Below, in pieces: positions 8,787 through 17,082 of a DNA stretch of 33,766 bases (position 1 is the stretch's first letter; every line of letters starts with the position of its first letter). The stretch is from JAABRU01 sp050180235 (GTDB taxonomy: Bacteria; Desulfobacterota; Desulfobacteria; Desulfobacterales; Desulfococcaceae): positions 1 to 33,766 of the forward strand of contig JBFXEJ010000065.1 in the NCBI GenBank assembly GCA_050180235.1, in the 5' to 3' direction. The position numbers and the translations under genes are program-made. The notes under the pieces were generated by a model. That model was given only the letters and a program-made list of their open reading frames with translations. It was not told the origin of the DNA and ran no database searches.

Positions 8787-10148
8787 ATGAAATATGATCG
8801 GAACAAGGTACTTATCGAAACCGTCAAACGTCTGCTGAGAAGAAACGCCTGCTCCCACCTGCGCAAGATCGTCAGCAAAACCCACGGTGCAGACCTCGCT
8901 CGAGTCTTTTCATCCCTGACCCTGCCCCAGCATCTCAAACTTTACGGCCTGACAGAAAATATTGAGCAAAAAGGTATTCTCCTCAGTGAACTCAGCGCTA
9001 TTGACGGGGATATCCTGCTGCCTATGATCCAAAGTCTGAAAATTGACGATATTGCTCCCGTGCTGGAGGAAATGGCCGGCGATGATGCTGCCGATATTCT
9101 GAGAACCCTGCCTGATGAGCTGGCAGATGCGATCCTGAAAAAAATGAAAAAGGAAGGCTCAGAGCAGGTGGAGGGGCTGCTCAGTTACGGGGATGACACG
9201 GCCGGCGGCATCATGGTTCCTGATTTCATAGCACTCAGGGAGGACATGACAGCGCGGGAAGCAATTGAATCCCTTCAGAAAGAGCATTTGGATGTGGAGA
9301 TGCCCTTTTATCTGTATGTCACAGATGAGTATGGCAAACTGACCGGTGTATGCTCCCTGCGTCAGTTGGTGGTGGTTCCACCCCAAAAAACACTCAGAGA
9401 GTTTATGTCCACAGATGTGTTTTCCGTGCGCACAGGCACAGATCAGGAGGAGGTGGCCAAACTGGTTGCCCGTTACGATATTCTGGCCGTGCCTGTGGTG
9501 GACAATACCAATAAACTGGTGGGGATTGTCACAGTGGATGATGTCATTGACATCATGCGGGAGGAGGCCACCGAGGATATTCTGAAAATGGCAGGTGCGG
9601 GTGCGGAGTTTGTGGAAACCAGATCAGTTTACAAAAGCACGAGAATCCGCCTTCCCTGGCTTTTTGCCAGTTGCGCGGGCGGCCTTGCCACCATGATTAT
9701 TATCGGCGGATTTGAAGACAGACTGCAGAAACTCGCGGCTCTTGCGGCTTTTATTCCGGTCATTATGGGTATGGGCGGCAATATAGGCACACAGTCATCC
9801 ACCATTGTGGTCAGGGGACTTTCCACCGGACTGATCAATGTACGGGATATATGGGCCATCGTTGTCAAGGAAATTTCCATCGGTCTGCTGCTGGGCCTGA
9901 TCTATGGAGCCATCATCGGTTTTGTGGCCCATTTCCGCTATAATATGTACCAACTGGGGGGAGCCGTATGCCTGGCAGTCATCTGCTCCATGACTGTAGC
10001 CGCGCTGGTTGGCTCGCTTTTTCCCATGATTTTCGCCAGACTCAGCATTGACCCGGCTGTTGCCACAGGCCCCTTTGTGACAACATCCATTGACATTCTG
10101 GCCGTATTTCTTTATTTTGAAATAGCCACGCTTTTTCTGGGGATATAA
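8787..10148 (+). CDS. mgtE: Mg2+ channel/transporter MgtE
   Basis: 453 aa, the usual MgtE length. It carries the helical N domain (residues ~20-125, with MAGDDAADILRTLPDE), a tandem CBS pair (~135-255, with TVDDVIDIMREEATEDI at its end) and about five membrane helices (~285-453). The pore-family signature PVIMGMGGNIGTQSST and the conserved DPAVATGPFVTTSID carry the conserved Mg2+-selectivity and pore residues. MgtE is a homodimeric inner-membrane channel gated by Mg2+ binding to the N and CBS domains. GGGAG sits upstream of the ATG. It is followed by a 148-base gap before rocD and is probably its own unit. Confidence 0.95.
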   Translation: MKYDRNKVLIETVKRLLRRNACSHLRKIVSKTHGADLARVFSSLTLPQHLKLYGLTENIEQKGILLSELSAIDGDILLPMIQSLKIDDIAPVLEEMAGDDAADILRTLPDELADAILKKMKKEGSEQVEGLLSYGDDTAGGIMVPDFIALREDMTAREAIESLQKEHLDVEMPFYLYVTDEYGKLTGVCSLRQLVVVPPQKTLREFMSTDVFSVRTGTDQEEVAKLVARYDILAVPVVDNTNKLVGIVTVDDVIDIMREEATEDILKMAGAGAEFVETRSVYKSTRIRLPWLFASCAGGLATMIIIGGFEDRLQKLAALAAFIPVIMGMGGNIGTQSSTIVVRGLSTGLINVRDIWAIVVKEISIGLLLGLIYGAIIGFVAHFRYNMYQLGGAVCLAVICSMTVAALVGSLFPMIFARLSIDPAVATGPFVTTSIDILAVFLYFEIATLFLGI

Positions 10149-10296
10149 TATGGAATCTTTTTTTAATTTCATATAATTTGTAATTTCAGTATATTGACAG
10201 CCGGAATCCCTGCCGTGCGGAAAAATTTCCCTGAAAACCATCCCGGACTGATTCCGGACAACATATTGAAATAAAAATGACAGATGGAGAACTGCC

Positions 10297-11499
10297 ATGA
10301 AACAGCAGGAATATATTCAACTGGAAGAGACATACGGCGCGCATAATTACAAACCGCTTGACGTGGTTCTCACACGGGGGCAGGGCGTATGGGTTTGGGA
10401 TACGGACGGGAAAAAATATCTGGACTGCCTGTCTGCCTATTCTGCTGTAAATCAGGGACATTGCCATCCACGCATCATGCAGGCCATGATGGAGCAGTGT
10501 CAGCGTCTTACTCTGACTTCCCGCGCGTTCCGCAATGATCAGTTGGGGCTTTTTTACAAAGAACTCTGCGAGCTGACCAAATCCCACAGGGTTCTGCCCA
10601 TGAACAGCGGCGCGGAGGCAGTGGAAACCGTTATCAAGGCTGTGCGCAAATGGGGTTACAAGGTTAAAGGCGTGCCTGCGGATCAGGCTGAAATCATTGT
10701 GTGTTCCCATAATTTTCACGGACGCACAATCACAATTGTGGGATTCAGCACTGATCCCACTTCCCGCGATGGATTCGGCCCCTTTACACCGGGTTTCAAA
10801 ATCATTCCCTTTGGTGATGCGAAAGCACTGGAATCTGCCATTACGCCCAGTACCGTGGGATTTCTGGTGGAACCCATACAGGGGGAGGCAGGTGTGATTA
10901 TCCCGCCCCAGGGTTATTTCAGAAAAGTGCGGGAAATCTGCACGCAGAAAAATATCATGCTGATTCTCGACGAAATCCAGACAGGGCTGGGCAGAACCGG
11001 CAAAATGCTGGCAGAAGAGCATGAGGGCATTGAGGCTGATCTGACGCTGGTGGGCAAGGCTTTGTCCGGAGGATTTTATCCGGTTTCCGCAGTGCTGTCC
11101 AATTCCGAAGTGCTGGGCGTACTTCGTCCCGGAGAACATGGCAGCACTTTTGGCGGAAATCCGCTGGCCTGTGCTGTGGCCCGGATGGCCATCAGAGTGC
11201 TGGTGGAGGAAAATCTCATTGGAAATGCCGCAGAAATGGGAACCTATTTTCTGGAGGAACTCAGAAAACTGAAAAGCCCTCTGATCAAAGATCTCAGAGG
11301 CAGGGGACTGATGATCGGTCTGGAATTTCATCCCGAAGCAGGCGGTGCGCGTGCCTATGCGGAAAAACTCAAAGAAAAGGGAATCCTCTGCAAGGAAACC
11401 CATGACAATATCATCCGCTTTGCCCCGCCTCTTGTCATCCGCAAAGAGGAGATTGACTGGGCAATGGAACAAATCTCTGCGGTGATAGGCGGAAACTAA
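10297..11499 (+). CDS. rocD: Ornithine--oxo-acid aminotransferase
   Basis: 400 aa, a class III PLP aminotransferase. The internal aldimine lysine is K254 in GKALSGGF; D225 in LDEIQTG contacts the pyridine nitrogen; NSGAEAVE (~103-110) is the phosphate-binding loop. The substrate-type signature (SAYSAVNQGHCHP, then HGRTITIVGFSTDP) fits ornithine delta-aminotransferases rather than acetylornithine ArgD. It interconverts ornithine and 2-oxoglutarate with glutamate semialdehyde and glutamate. Only 10 bases separate it from argF, so the pair is very likely one transcript in which ornithine is the shared metabolite. AGATGGAGAACTGCC precedes the ATG. Confidence 0.9.
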   Translation: MKQQEYIQLEETYGAHNYKPLDVVLTRGQGVWVWDTDGKKYLDCLSAYSAVNQGHCHPRIMQAMMEQCQRLTLTSRAFRNDQLGLFYKELCELTKSHRVLPMNSGAEAVETVIKAVRKWGYKVKGVPADQAEIIVCSHNFHGRTITIVGFSTDPTSRDGFGPFTPGFKIIPFGDAKALESAITPSTVGFLVEPIQGEAGVIIPPQGYFRKVREICTQKNIMLILDEIQTGLGRTGKMLAEEHEGIEADLTLVGKALSGGFYPVSAVLSNSEVLGVLRPGEHGSTFGGNPLACAVARMAIRVLVEENLIGNAAEMGTYFLEELRKLKSPLIKDLRGRGLMIGLEFHPEAGGARAYAEKLKEKGILCKETHDNIIRFAPPLVIRKEEIDWAMEQISAVIGGN

Positions 11500-11509
11500 A
11501 GGAGAATAC

Positions 11510-12427
11510 ATGAAGAAAGATTTTATTCATATTGATGACTGTAATGCTGCCGAAATTCTGAGCATCTTTGATCTGGCGGCAGAGGTAAAGGCAAGACTGA
11601 AAAAACGGGAAAACTGGAAACCTTTTCAGGATCATTCCCTTGCCATGATTTTTGCCAAACCCTCGGCCAGAACCCGCATTTCCTTTGAAACAGGTTTTTT
11701 CCGGCTTGGCGGACACGCTCTGTATTTAGGCCCCCAGGATATTGACATGGGAAAACGGGAACCTGTCAAAGACATTGCAAGGGTGCTTAGCCGCTACAAT
11801 GATATGATTATGGCCAGGCTGTTTGACCATGCCCATATTCTGGAACTGGCTGCATATGCAGGTGTGCCGGTCATCAACGGCCTGACAGATTACAACCATC
11901 CCTGCCAGATTATGGCCGATATTTTCACGGTGAAAGAGCATCGCGGGCATCTGAATGATCTGAAAATCACATATGTGGGAGACGGCAACAATATTGTCCA
12001 TTCCTGGCTGCGGCTGGCTGCCAGAATTCCCTTTCATTTTGTCTGCGCGTGTCCCCCAGCTTATCAGCCTGATGCGGCAACGGTGAAACGGGCAAAGGAT
12101 GCTGGCATATCTCAGATTGAAATTCTGCATGATCCCCAGGCTGCGGTGAAAGATGCGGATGCGGTTTATACAGATGTATGGGCCTCTATGGGCAAAAAGC
12201 ATGAGGCAGAGGAACGCAAAATCAGATTTCAGGGCTTTCAGGTTACGGAAGATCTTATGAAACATGCCAAAAAAAATGCCATCTTCCTGCACTGCCTTCC
12301 GGCAAACCGTGGGCTGGAAGTGAGCGATGAGGTAATGGAATCCCCCGCGTCCGCAGTGTTTGACGAAGCGGAAAACCGTATGTATGTGCAGAATGCCATT
12401 ATGCTGAAAATTGCAGGAAAGGCATGA
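11510..12427 (+). CDS. argF: Ornithine carbamoyltransferase
   Basis: 305 aa, normal OTC length. The carbamoyl-phosphate loop SARTR is at residues 52-56 (most OTCs have STRTR), HPCQ is at 130-133, the ornithine-binding DVWASMG is around 222-228, and the catalytic HCLP is at 261-264. The enzyme makes citrulline from ornithine and carbamoyl phosphate in the cytoplasm. AAAGGAG lies just before the start codon and the gene follows rocD by 10 bases. Together they place ornithine between proline/glutamate metabolism and arginine synthesis. No hairpin terminator was evident after it. Confidence 0.95.
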   Translation: MKKDFIHIDDCNAAEILSIFDLAAEVKARLKKRENWKPFQDHSLAMIFAKPSARTRISFETGFFRLGGHALYLGPQDIDMGKREPVKDIARVLSRYNDMIMARLFDHAHILELAAYAGVPVINGLTDYNHPCQIMADIFTVKEHRGHLNDLKITYVGDGNNIVHSWLRLAARIPFHFVCACPPAYQPDAATVKRAKDAGISQIEILHDPQAAVKDADAVYTDVWASMGKKHEAEERKIRFQGFQVTEDLMKHAKKNAIFLHCLPANRGLEVSDEVMESPASAVFDEAENRMYVQNAIMLKIAGKA

Positions 12428-12529
12428 AACAGGTGGTGGTGGGTCAAAGCAGTTGCCAATGTCATTCCTTTCGGGATTCCACAACGCTGCTGTTTATTAT
12501 TTTATATAATAATATCAATTTGTTCAAAT

Positions 12530-12739
12530 TTGCTTCATCCCCGGTTTCATGTTCAGATCAACGGATTTGACCCGCTATCCTTTCCCGGTTATGCAGTCAA
12601 AGACGGGTATATCATGGTTCCGGAACCCGGAGACCGTTTCCGGAATTTATCTCAGAAGGAATTCGCTGCCTTTATCCGCAAAGAGCTTCCTGCAAATACC
12701 GATGCCGGATTCGGGCCGGTGGCAGCCCTGTGGAAATAA
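12530..12739 (+). CDS. Short hypothetical ORF or gene remnant
   Basis: 69 codons from a TTG. The central part (FHVQINGFDPLSFPGYAV, then DGYIMVPEPGDRFRNLS) has the composition of a real globular protein, but there is no good ribosome-binding site and the frame upstream of the TTG is not protein-like. It may be the 3' remnant of a decayed gene or a small independent gene. I do not recognise it. It lies between argF and a MITE-like element. Confidence 0.35.
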   Translation: MLHPRFHVQINGFDPLSFPGYAVKDGYIMVPEPGDRFRNLSQKEFAAFIRKELPANTDAGFGPVAALWK

Positions 12740-12812
12740 AGCAGAACAAACTTCCAGTCTGTTCATAATCCGCACCGTAATCTGGAAGATTGTGGTACTT
12801 TTCTGTTTCCGA

Positions 12813-12919
12813 TAAGGTGATTTCTGAAAATAAATATCCCGGTTCAGTTCACAGGCACAGGGCAAAAGCTGGGAGCTTTTGATACTTTGGCGGTATATTC
12901 TTTTCCTGAAATCACCTAA
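12813..12919 (+). mobile_element. MITE, GGTGATTTC family, copy 1
   Basis: The ends are GGTGATTTC and GAAATCACC, flanked on both sides by TAA, a 3-bp target duplication. The interior carries ATAAATATCCCGGTTCAG, a hairpin around AGCTTTT, and GGTATATTCTTTT. Near-identical copies are at 15301-15407 and 23986-24092, with an inverted diverged copy at 29796-29900. It sits 47 bases before the metacaspase start. Confidence 0.9.
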
Positions 12920-12966
12920 TGTCTGATAAATAAACAGCGGCCAGCACCGCGGAAAAGGAGGACGTC

Positions 12967-14034
12967 ATGGCAAGGAGGGCATTTCTGGTTGGCATCAATG
13001 ATTACCGGACTACGCGCGATCTCCGGGGGAGTCATAACGATGTCAGCAATATGCGGAGTATTCTCAAGGATTATCTGGGATTCACCAATAATGACATCCG
13101 GGTGCTTCTGGATGACCGGGCCACAAAAGATGCCATTCTCTACCGGCTGGAATACATGGTTGACAAAGCTTTGCCCGGGGATTTCATGGTCTTTCATTTC
13201 GCGGGTCACGGCTCACAGATTCGGGATCGGAACGGGGATGATTTGGAAGACTCTCTGGATGAAGTTCTCTGCCCCTGGGATGTTTCCTGGGACAGCGGTT
13301 TTATTCTGGATGATGATCTGGATCGTATTTTCGCACGGATTCCCCAGGGAGCGGTACTGGAAGTTTTTCTGGATTGCTGCCATTCCGGAACATCCGCACG
13401 CAGCGTGACCGCCGGAACTCCTGCCGTACCTGCGGCAGACACAGTTTCCCGTTATCTTCCTCCTCCCGCGGATATCCGTTTCCGCTACGAGGGGGAGGAA
13501 TCTGAACTGGGAGAAACCCGGGGATTTCAAATGGTCAACCGCTCCGGAACCAGCAGCACCGCAAATCATATTCTCTGGGCAGCGTGCCATTCCGGCCAGG
13601 AATCCGCGGATGCCTTTATCAACGGAAGTTATAACGGGGCTTTCACCTATTATTTCTGCAAACATATGCGTGACAGCAGCGGCAGAATCAGCCGGGCCAA
13701 CCTGCTGGAACGCATACGCAATTCCCTGTTTCACAACGGTTATCCCCAGACACCGCAACTCGAATGTATGAATGATGCGGCCTGCAACGCCTATCCCCTG
13801 CAGTTTGTTTCCCCTGCAAAATCTGCGGCCAGGAGTCTGTACCTGACCACTCCGTATCTGCGTGGATCGGATGTGAAAAAACTTCAGGAGGCACTGCGGA
13901 GAGCCGGATATACGGTCAGCACGGATGGCGTGTTCGGTCCCCATACCCATAATGCGGTTGTGCGCTGGCAGCAGACCCATCAGATGAAAGCTGATGGCGT
14001 TGCCGGCCCGGCCATGATGGAAAAACTCTTATAA
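12967..14034 (+). CDS. Caspase-family (metacaspase-like C14) peptidase with C-terminal peptidoglycan-binding domain
   Basis: 355 aa. The p20-like domain is at residues 4-145: RAFLVGINDY, then the catalytic histidine H81 in HFAGHGS, then the catalytic cysteine C138 in LDCCHSG. A p10-like part continues to ~275 (WAACHSGQESADAF, GAFTYYFCKHM). Residues ~295-355 form a PG_binding_1 domain (LRGSDVKKLQEALRRAGY, then DGVFGPHTHNAVVRWQQ). Prokaryotic metacaspases cleave after basic residues and are tied to stress or cell-death roles; that is family knowledge. No signal peptide or membrane helix is visible, so a wall-binding tail on an apparently cytoplasmic protease is odd. AAGGAGG sits at ideal spacing, making the start firm. 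Confidence 0.9.
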   Translation: MARRAFLVGINDYRTTRDLRGSHNDVSNMRSILKDYLGFTNNDIRVLLDDRATKDAILYRLEYMVDKALPGDFMVFHFAGHGSQIRDRNGDDLEDSLDEVLCPWDVSWDSGFILDDDLDRIFARIPQGAVLEVFLDCCHSGTSARSVTAGTPAVPAADTVSRYLPPPADIRFRYEGEESELGETRGFQMVNRSGTSSTANHILWAACHSGQESADAFINGSYNGAFTYYFCKHMRDSSGRISRANLLERIRNSLFHNGYPQTPQLECMNDAACNAYPLQFVSPAKSAARSLYLTTPYLRGSDVKKLQEALRRAGYTVSTDGVFGPHTHNAVVRWQQTHQMKADGVAGPAMMEKLL

Positions 14035-14203
14035 AAACCGGAGTGGAAAACTTTCAGAACTCAAATACCCTGAAAAATCCGCCTGTTTTTTTCAGCAATG
14101 CAAAGCCGGGAAACAGGCAAAATCGGGATTTTTGTTTCAATATTTTGAATTTATTATTTAAAAAAACTGCAAAAACAGGCTTTTGTTTTCGGGGAAGACA
14201 TCT

Positions 14204-15034
14204 ATGAAACATGAGGCAGTGGGAGATTTTTATTTTGTCCGTCATGAACTCTGTTCTGCGGAAGATACGGAAATATTTGACCGGATTAAACCGGGGGCCG
14301 TTTATGAGGTGATCAAACTCATTGATGGCATTCCGCTTTTTTTTGAGGCCCATATGGAAAGGCTCCGCAGTTCGGCAGCGCTTGCGGGGGAGCGGATGGA
14401 AAAAGATGATTCGGAGATACTGGATGAAATCCGCACTTTGGTGAAAAAAAACCGGAAGGATCATATCAATGTCAAACTGATCCGCTTCCGGGAAAATGAC
14501 GGAGAACAGTTTCTCACCTATTTCATCCGTTCCGAATATCCGGGGCCGGATGTGTATGCAAAAGGAATCCGTACTGTTCTGTACGGGGGGGAGCGGGAAA
14601 TGCCCAATATCAAAACCCTGAAGGATTCTTTCCGGAGCAGGGTTCAGGGAATAACGGAAAAAACCGGGGCATATGAGGCTTTGCTGGTGGATCAGAACGG
14701 GTATATCACCGAAGGCAGCCGCTCAAACATTTTTTTTCTCAGGCAGGAGGAAATCTTCACACCCCCGGCCGGAACTGTTCTGCTGGGCGTTACCCGTCAG
14801 CATGTGGTGAAAATCTGCAAAACTCTGGGGCACAATTTCAGTGAACATCCCCTTCACACCTCAGAACTTGGGAAAATTGACGGAGCCTTTATTACAGGCA
14901 CGACAGTGGATGTTCTGCCGGTTTCCCATGTGGATGACATTTTCCTCCCCTCTGTTTCCCATCCGCTTATCCGGATGATTATTGAGAAATTCGGAAAGGA
15001 AATCAGAGAATATACCAGACAGCGGAAAAAATAG
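14204..15034 (+). CDS. Class IV PLP aminotransferase (BCAT/D-Ala transaminase/ADC-lyase fold)
   Basis: 276 aa from ATG 14204, which GGGGAAG precedes at 6 bases; a longer TTG start at 14183 has no such support. The PLP lysine is in NIKTLKDSF, the E-x-x-SN motif is in EGSRSNIFF, and TPPAGTVLLGVTRQHV is the conserved C-domain segment. The fold covers branched-chain aminotransferase, D-amino-acid aminotransferase and aminodeoxychorismate lyase. Sequence alone does not separate these here, though the compact length argues against a standard IlvE. It stands alone, with repeats downstream. Confidence 0.85.
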   Translation: MKHEAVGDFYFVRHELCSAEDTEIFDRIKPGAVYEVIKLIDGIPLFFEAHMERLRSSAALAGERMEKDDSEILDEIRTLVKKNRKDHINVKLIRFRENDGEQFLTYFIRSEYPGPDVYAKGIRTVLYGGEREMPNIKTLKDSFRSRVQGITEKTGAYEALLVDQNGYITEGSRSNIFFLRQEEIFTPPAGTVLLGVTRQHVVKICKTLGHNFSEHPLHTSELGKIDGAFITGTTVDVLPVSHVDDIFLPSVSHPLIRMIIEKFGKEIREYTRQRKK

Positions 15035-15123
15035 GTGACAGTCCTGAATTTTTCGCATATTTCAGAACCATGCTTTTCAGAAAAATCTTTTTTCTTAAAA
15101 GGTTATACCAATTAGCCATTGAT

Positions 15124-15258
15124 TTTTTCAGAAAATCCCCTCCTGAGAGCATGGCTGTTAAGTTCTTCATTCCCCTCCTGAGAGGGGATAAAGGGGTGTG
15201 TCAGGGTGCAGGAACAGACACACCCCTGCCCCCTCTCAAGAGGGGATTTTCTGAAAAA
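15124..15258. repeat. 135-bp inverted-repeat element with 26-bp ends
   Basis: 15124-15149 and 15233-15258 agree at 25 of 26 positions as inverted copies (TTTTTCAGAAAATCCCCTC at the outer ends). The interior repeats CCTGAGAGGGG and GGGGTGTGTC with their complements, so it folds into nested hairpins. The core units recur at 6463-6596. Confidence 0.75.
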
Positions 15259-15300
15259 TTTGACAGCGCTGCCTCTCAAGAGGGGCATGGGTGTGTTTCA

Positions 15301-15407
15301 TAAGGTGATTTCTGAAAATAAATATCCCGGTTCAGTTCACAGGCACAGGACAAAAGCTGGAAGCTTTTGATACTTTGGCGGTATATTCTTTTATGGAAAT
15401 CACCTAA
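15301..15407 (+). mobile_element. MITE, GGTGATTTC family, copy 2
   Basis: 107 bp including the flanking TAA on each side, a 3-bp target duplication. Nearly identical to the copy before the metacaspase. Confidence 0.9.
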
Positions 15408-15431
15408 GTATATTTTCAATGGCGATTTGGT

Positions 15432-15576
15432 ATTATACCAAATCGCCATTGGCTTTATACAATGCGGAATGCAAATCCGGAGGAGTGCAAAAATTAAGCG
15501 GAGCGGTTTTTTGCACACGCTCAACAGCGGAAAAACTGACAATATTGTATCAAATCAATGGAGAATTGGTATTATA
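15432..15576. mobile_element. MITE-like element, TATACCAA family (copy 2)
   Basis: ATTATACCAAATCGCCATTG at one end and CAATGGAGAATTGGTAT at the other. The interior is the GGAGGAGTGCAAAAATTAAG and CGGAGCGG block shared with 5575-5715 (inverted) and 15701-15837. Its left end abuts the right end of the previous element, forming a perfect palindrome centred near 15434. Confidence 0.85.
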
Positions 15577-15700
15577 ACCCAAGTTGCTACCTATAAAATT
15601 ATAAACATCATATAAACAGGATGTTATAAAAAAAACGGTAATTTTGCCTAAAATTCGCTGCCTGATATTATTGAATTTTTCCATAGGTAGCAACTTGAGT
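15577..15700. mobile_element. Inverted-repeat element between two TATACCAA elements
   Basis: AACCCAAGTTGCTACCTAT (15577-15595) pairs with ATAGGTAGCAACTTGAGTT (15682-15700) with one mismatch. The 86-bp interior is A/T-rich and non-coding. It fills the gap between copies 2 and 3 exactly. Confidence 0.75.
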
Positions 15701-15837
15701 TATTATACCAATTCGCCATTGGTTTTATATAATACACAATGCAAATCCGGAGGAGTGCAAAAATTAAGCGGAGCGGTTTTTTGCACACGCAGATCGGCCC
15801 GTGACAGTATTAAGTCAATGGAGAATCGGTATTATAC
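15701..15837. mobile_element. MITE-like element, TATACCAA family (copy 3)
   Basis: Same ends and same interior block as copy 2. The part near the right end differs (AGATCGGCCCGTGACAG in place of TCAACAGCGGAAAAACTGAC). Confidence 0.85.
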
Positions 15838-15939
15838 CAAATCGCCATTGAAAACATACAATAAAATCATATTTTTCTGTTTAATTACAGTGGATTGATT
15901 TTTTCAAAAGCATATTTTCAACGGTGATTTGGTATTATA
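15834..15939. mobile_element. TATACCAA-ended element with a different interior
   Basis: The left end ATTATACCAAATCGCCATTG and the right end CAACGGTGATTTGGTATTAT are inverted copies, but the ~60-bp interior does not match copies 1-3. It shares its left terminus with the right terminus of copy 3. Confidence 0.65.
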
Positions 15940-16141
15940 TCTGACAAGCAGACAGTTGTTCCCAGATACAGAAATTGCAGGAAACCGTTTTTTCTGAAAA
16001 CCACGGTTTCCTGCAATGCACGAAAATTTTTGGGCGTATATCCAATCTGCTGCTTTGGGAATGGGGATCAGATACCTTGCATATTTCCGCCATGCTGACA
16101 AAAATCGGCATCCGGCGGACATACCTGAAAAAATTCAGTGC

Positions 16142-16161
16142 ATACCGGCTTCCGCCGGTAT
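16142..16161. repeat. REP-like hairpin after speB
   Basis: ATACCGGC and GCCGGTAT pair around TTCC, followed by GAC as in the palindrome at 4253-4321. It lies downstream of the leftward speB gene and may act as its transcript end, though no T-run follows on that strand. Confidence 0.55.
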
Positions 16162-16194
16162 GACAGGAAAGGGAAGTTGCTTCATTTGAATCTC

Positions 16195-17082
16195 TTATGT
16201 GCAGTACACCAGAATTTTTTCAGCTATTCTGGCCGCTGTCACCTCGGAAACCTGTGAACCCGGTATTTTTGCCAGTTCATTGATGTCTGCTGCCACCACC
16301 TTTTTTTCCCTGCCCAAAGCCCGGATAAGACGGACAATCTGGCGGTAGGAAAATCCGCCCGGTTCCGGTGTTCCGGTTCCGGGAATGACTGAGGGATCAA
16401 GACCGTCCACATCAATGGTGAGATACACCTTTTCCGGAAGAGCACAGAGAATTTCGCCGATCCAGGCATCATCAGCCGGATCAATTTCGTGTGCATAAAA
16501 GGGACGTATGCGTTTTTCCCGCATATATTCCGCCTCTTCCGGGGAAAAGGAGCGTATGCCTGCCTGCACAGCCGCCAGCCCCGCATCCTCTATAACCCGG
16601 CGCATGACACAGGCATGGTTCCATCGGCTGCCGTTCCACTGATCCCGCAAATCCGCGTGAGCGTCAATCTGCAGAACTCCGGTTTCCGGCCATATTTCCG
16701 AAACTGCGAGAATGGGGCCGATGGATATGGCGTGATCTCCGCCCAGACAGAGCAGGAATTTGTTCTGACGAAGAACATGCGCAGCAGCGTTTTTCATCTC
16801 AGTCACTGCCTGTTCCGGATCTCCGGACGGAAACAGGGGGGGCAGAGTATGGATGGCCTTCTGCCCCCAGTTGACAAATGTTTCCTCATCAAGCAGTTCC
16901 AGTTGGGCGGATGCCATGAGCAGATGAAAAGGGCCTTTCTCTGTGCCGTTCCCATAAGACACTGCGTTTTCATAGCACAGGGGCAGAACAGCAATATCAG
17001 CGTCTTCCAATGCGGCAGTTCCGACTTCCTCTCCGCCGAAAGGAACAAATGCCTCCGTATCCATGATCACCTGCCCTGCCAT
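16195..17082 (-). CDS. speB: Agmatinase (ureohydrolase)
   Basis: 295 aa, a member of the arginase/agmatinase family. All binuclear Mn2+ ligands are visible: H117 in GGDHAISIG, D140, H142 and D144 in QIDAHADLRD, and D224 and D226 in TIDVDGLDP. IPGTGTPEPGG follows as in agmatinases. It hydrolyses agmatine to putrescine and urea. The start codon directly abuts the stop of pdaD (TAA then ATG with no gap), so the two are translationally coupled and form a two-step arginine-to-putrescine route. This context is why I call agmatinase rather than arginase, though nearby rocD and argF keep arginase as a weak alternative. Confidence 0.9.
   Translation of the reverse strand: MAGQVIMDTEAFVPFGGEEVGTAALEDADIAVLPLCYENAVSYGNGTEKGPFHLLMASAQLELLDEETFVNWGQKAIHTLPPLFPSGDPEQAVTEMKNAAAHVLRQNKFLLCLGGDHAISIGPILAVSEIWPETGVLQIDAHADLRDQWNGSRWNHACVMRRVIEDAGLAAVQAGIRSFSPEEAEYMREKRIRPFYAHEIDPADDAWIGEILCALPEKVYLTIDVDGLDPSVIPGTGTPEPGGFSYRQIVRLIRALGREKKVVAADINELAKIPGSQVSEVTAARIAEKILVYCT

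Larger units (their letters stand above)
15104..15437. mobile_element. TATACCAA-ended element invaded by two other elements
   Basis: The left arm TTATACCAATTAGCCATTG (~15104-15122) and the right arm CAATGGCGATTTGGTAT (15418-15434) are inverted copies of the end used by the neighbouring elements. Between them lie the separate inverted-repeat element 15124-15258 and the GGTGATTTC MITE at 15301-15407. I read it as one element broken up by two later insertions; the assignment of the outer pair is inference. Confidence 0.5.

Noticed and set aside
10186..11511. Long antisense frame opposite rocD
   Set aside because: A shadow of a clearly coding gene; its product is rich in His, Gln, Phe and Cys with no domain.
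15104..15939. CRISPR array
   Set aside because: The repeats are inverted element ends of differing interior, not regular direct repeats with unique spacers.
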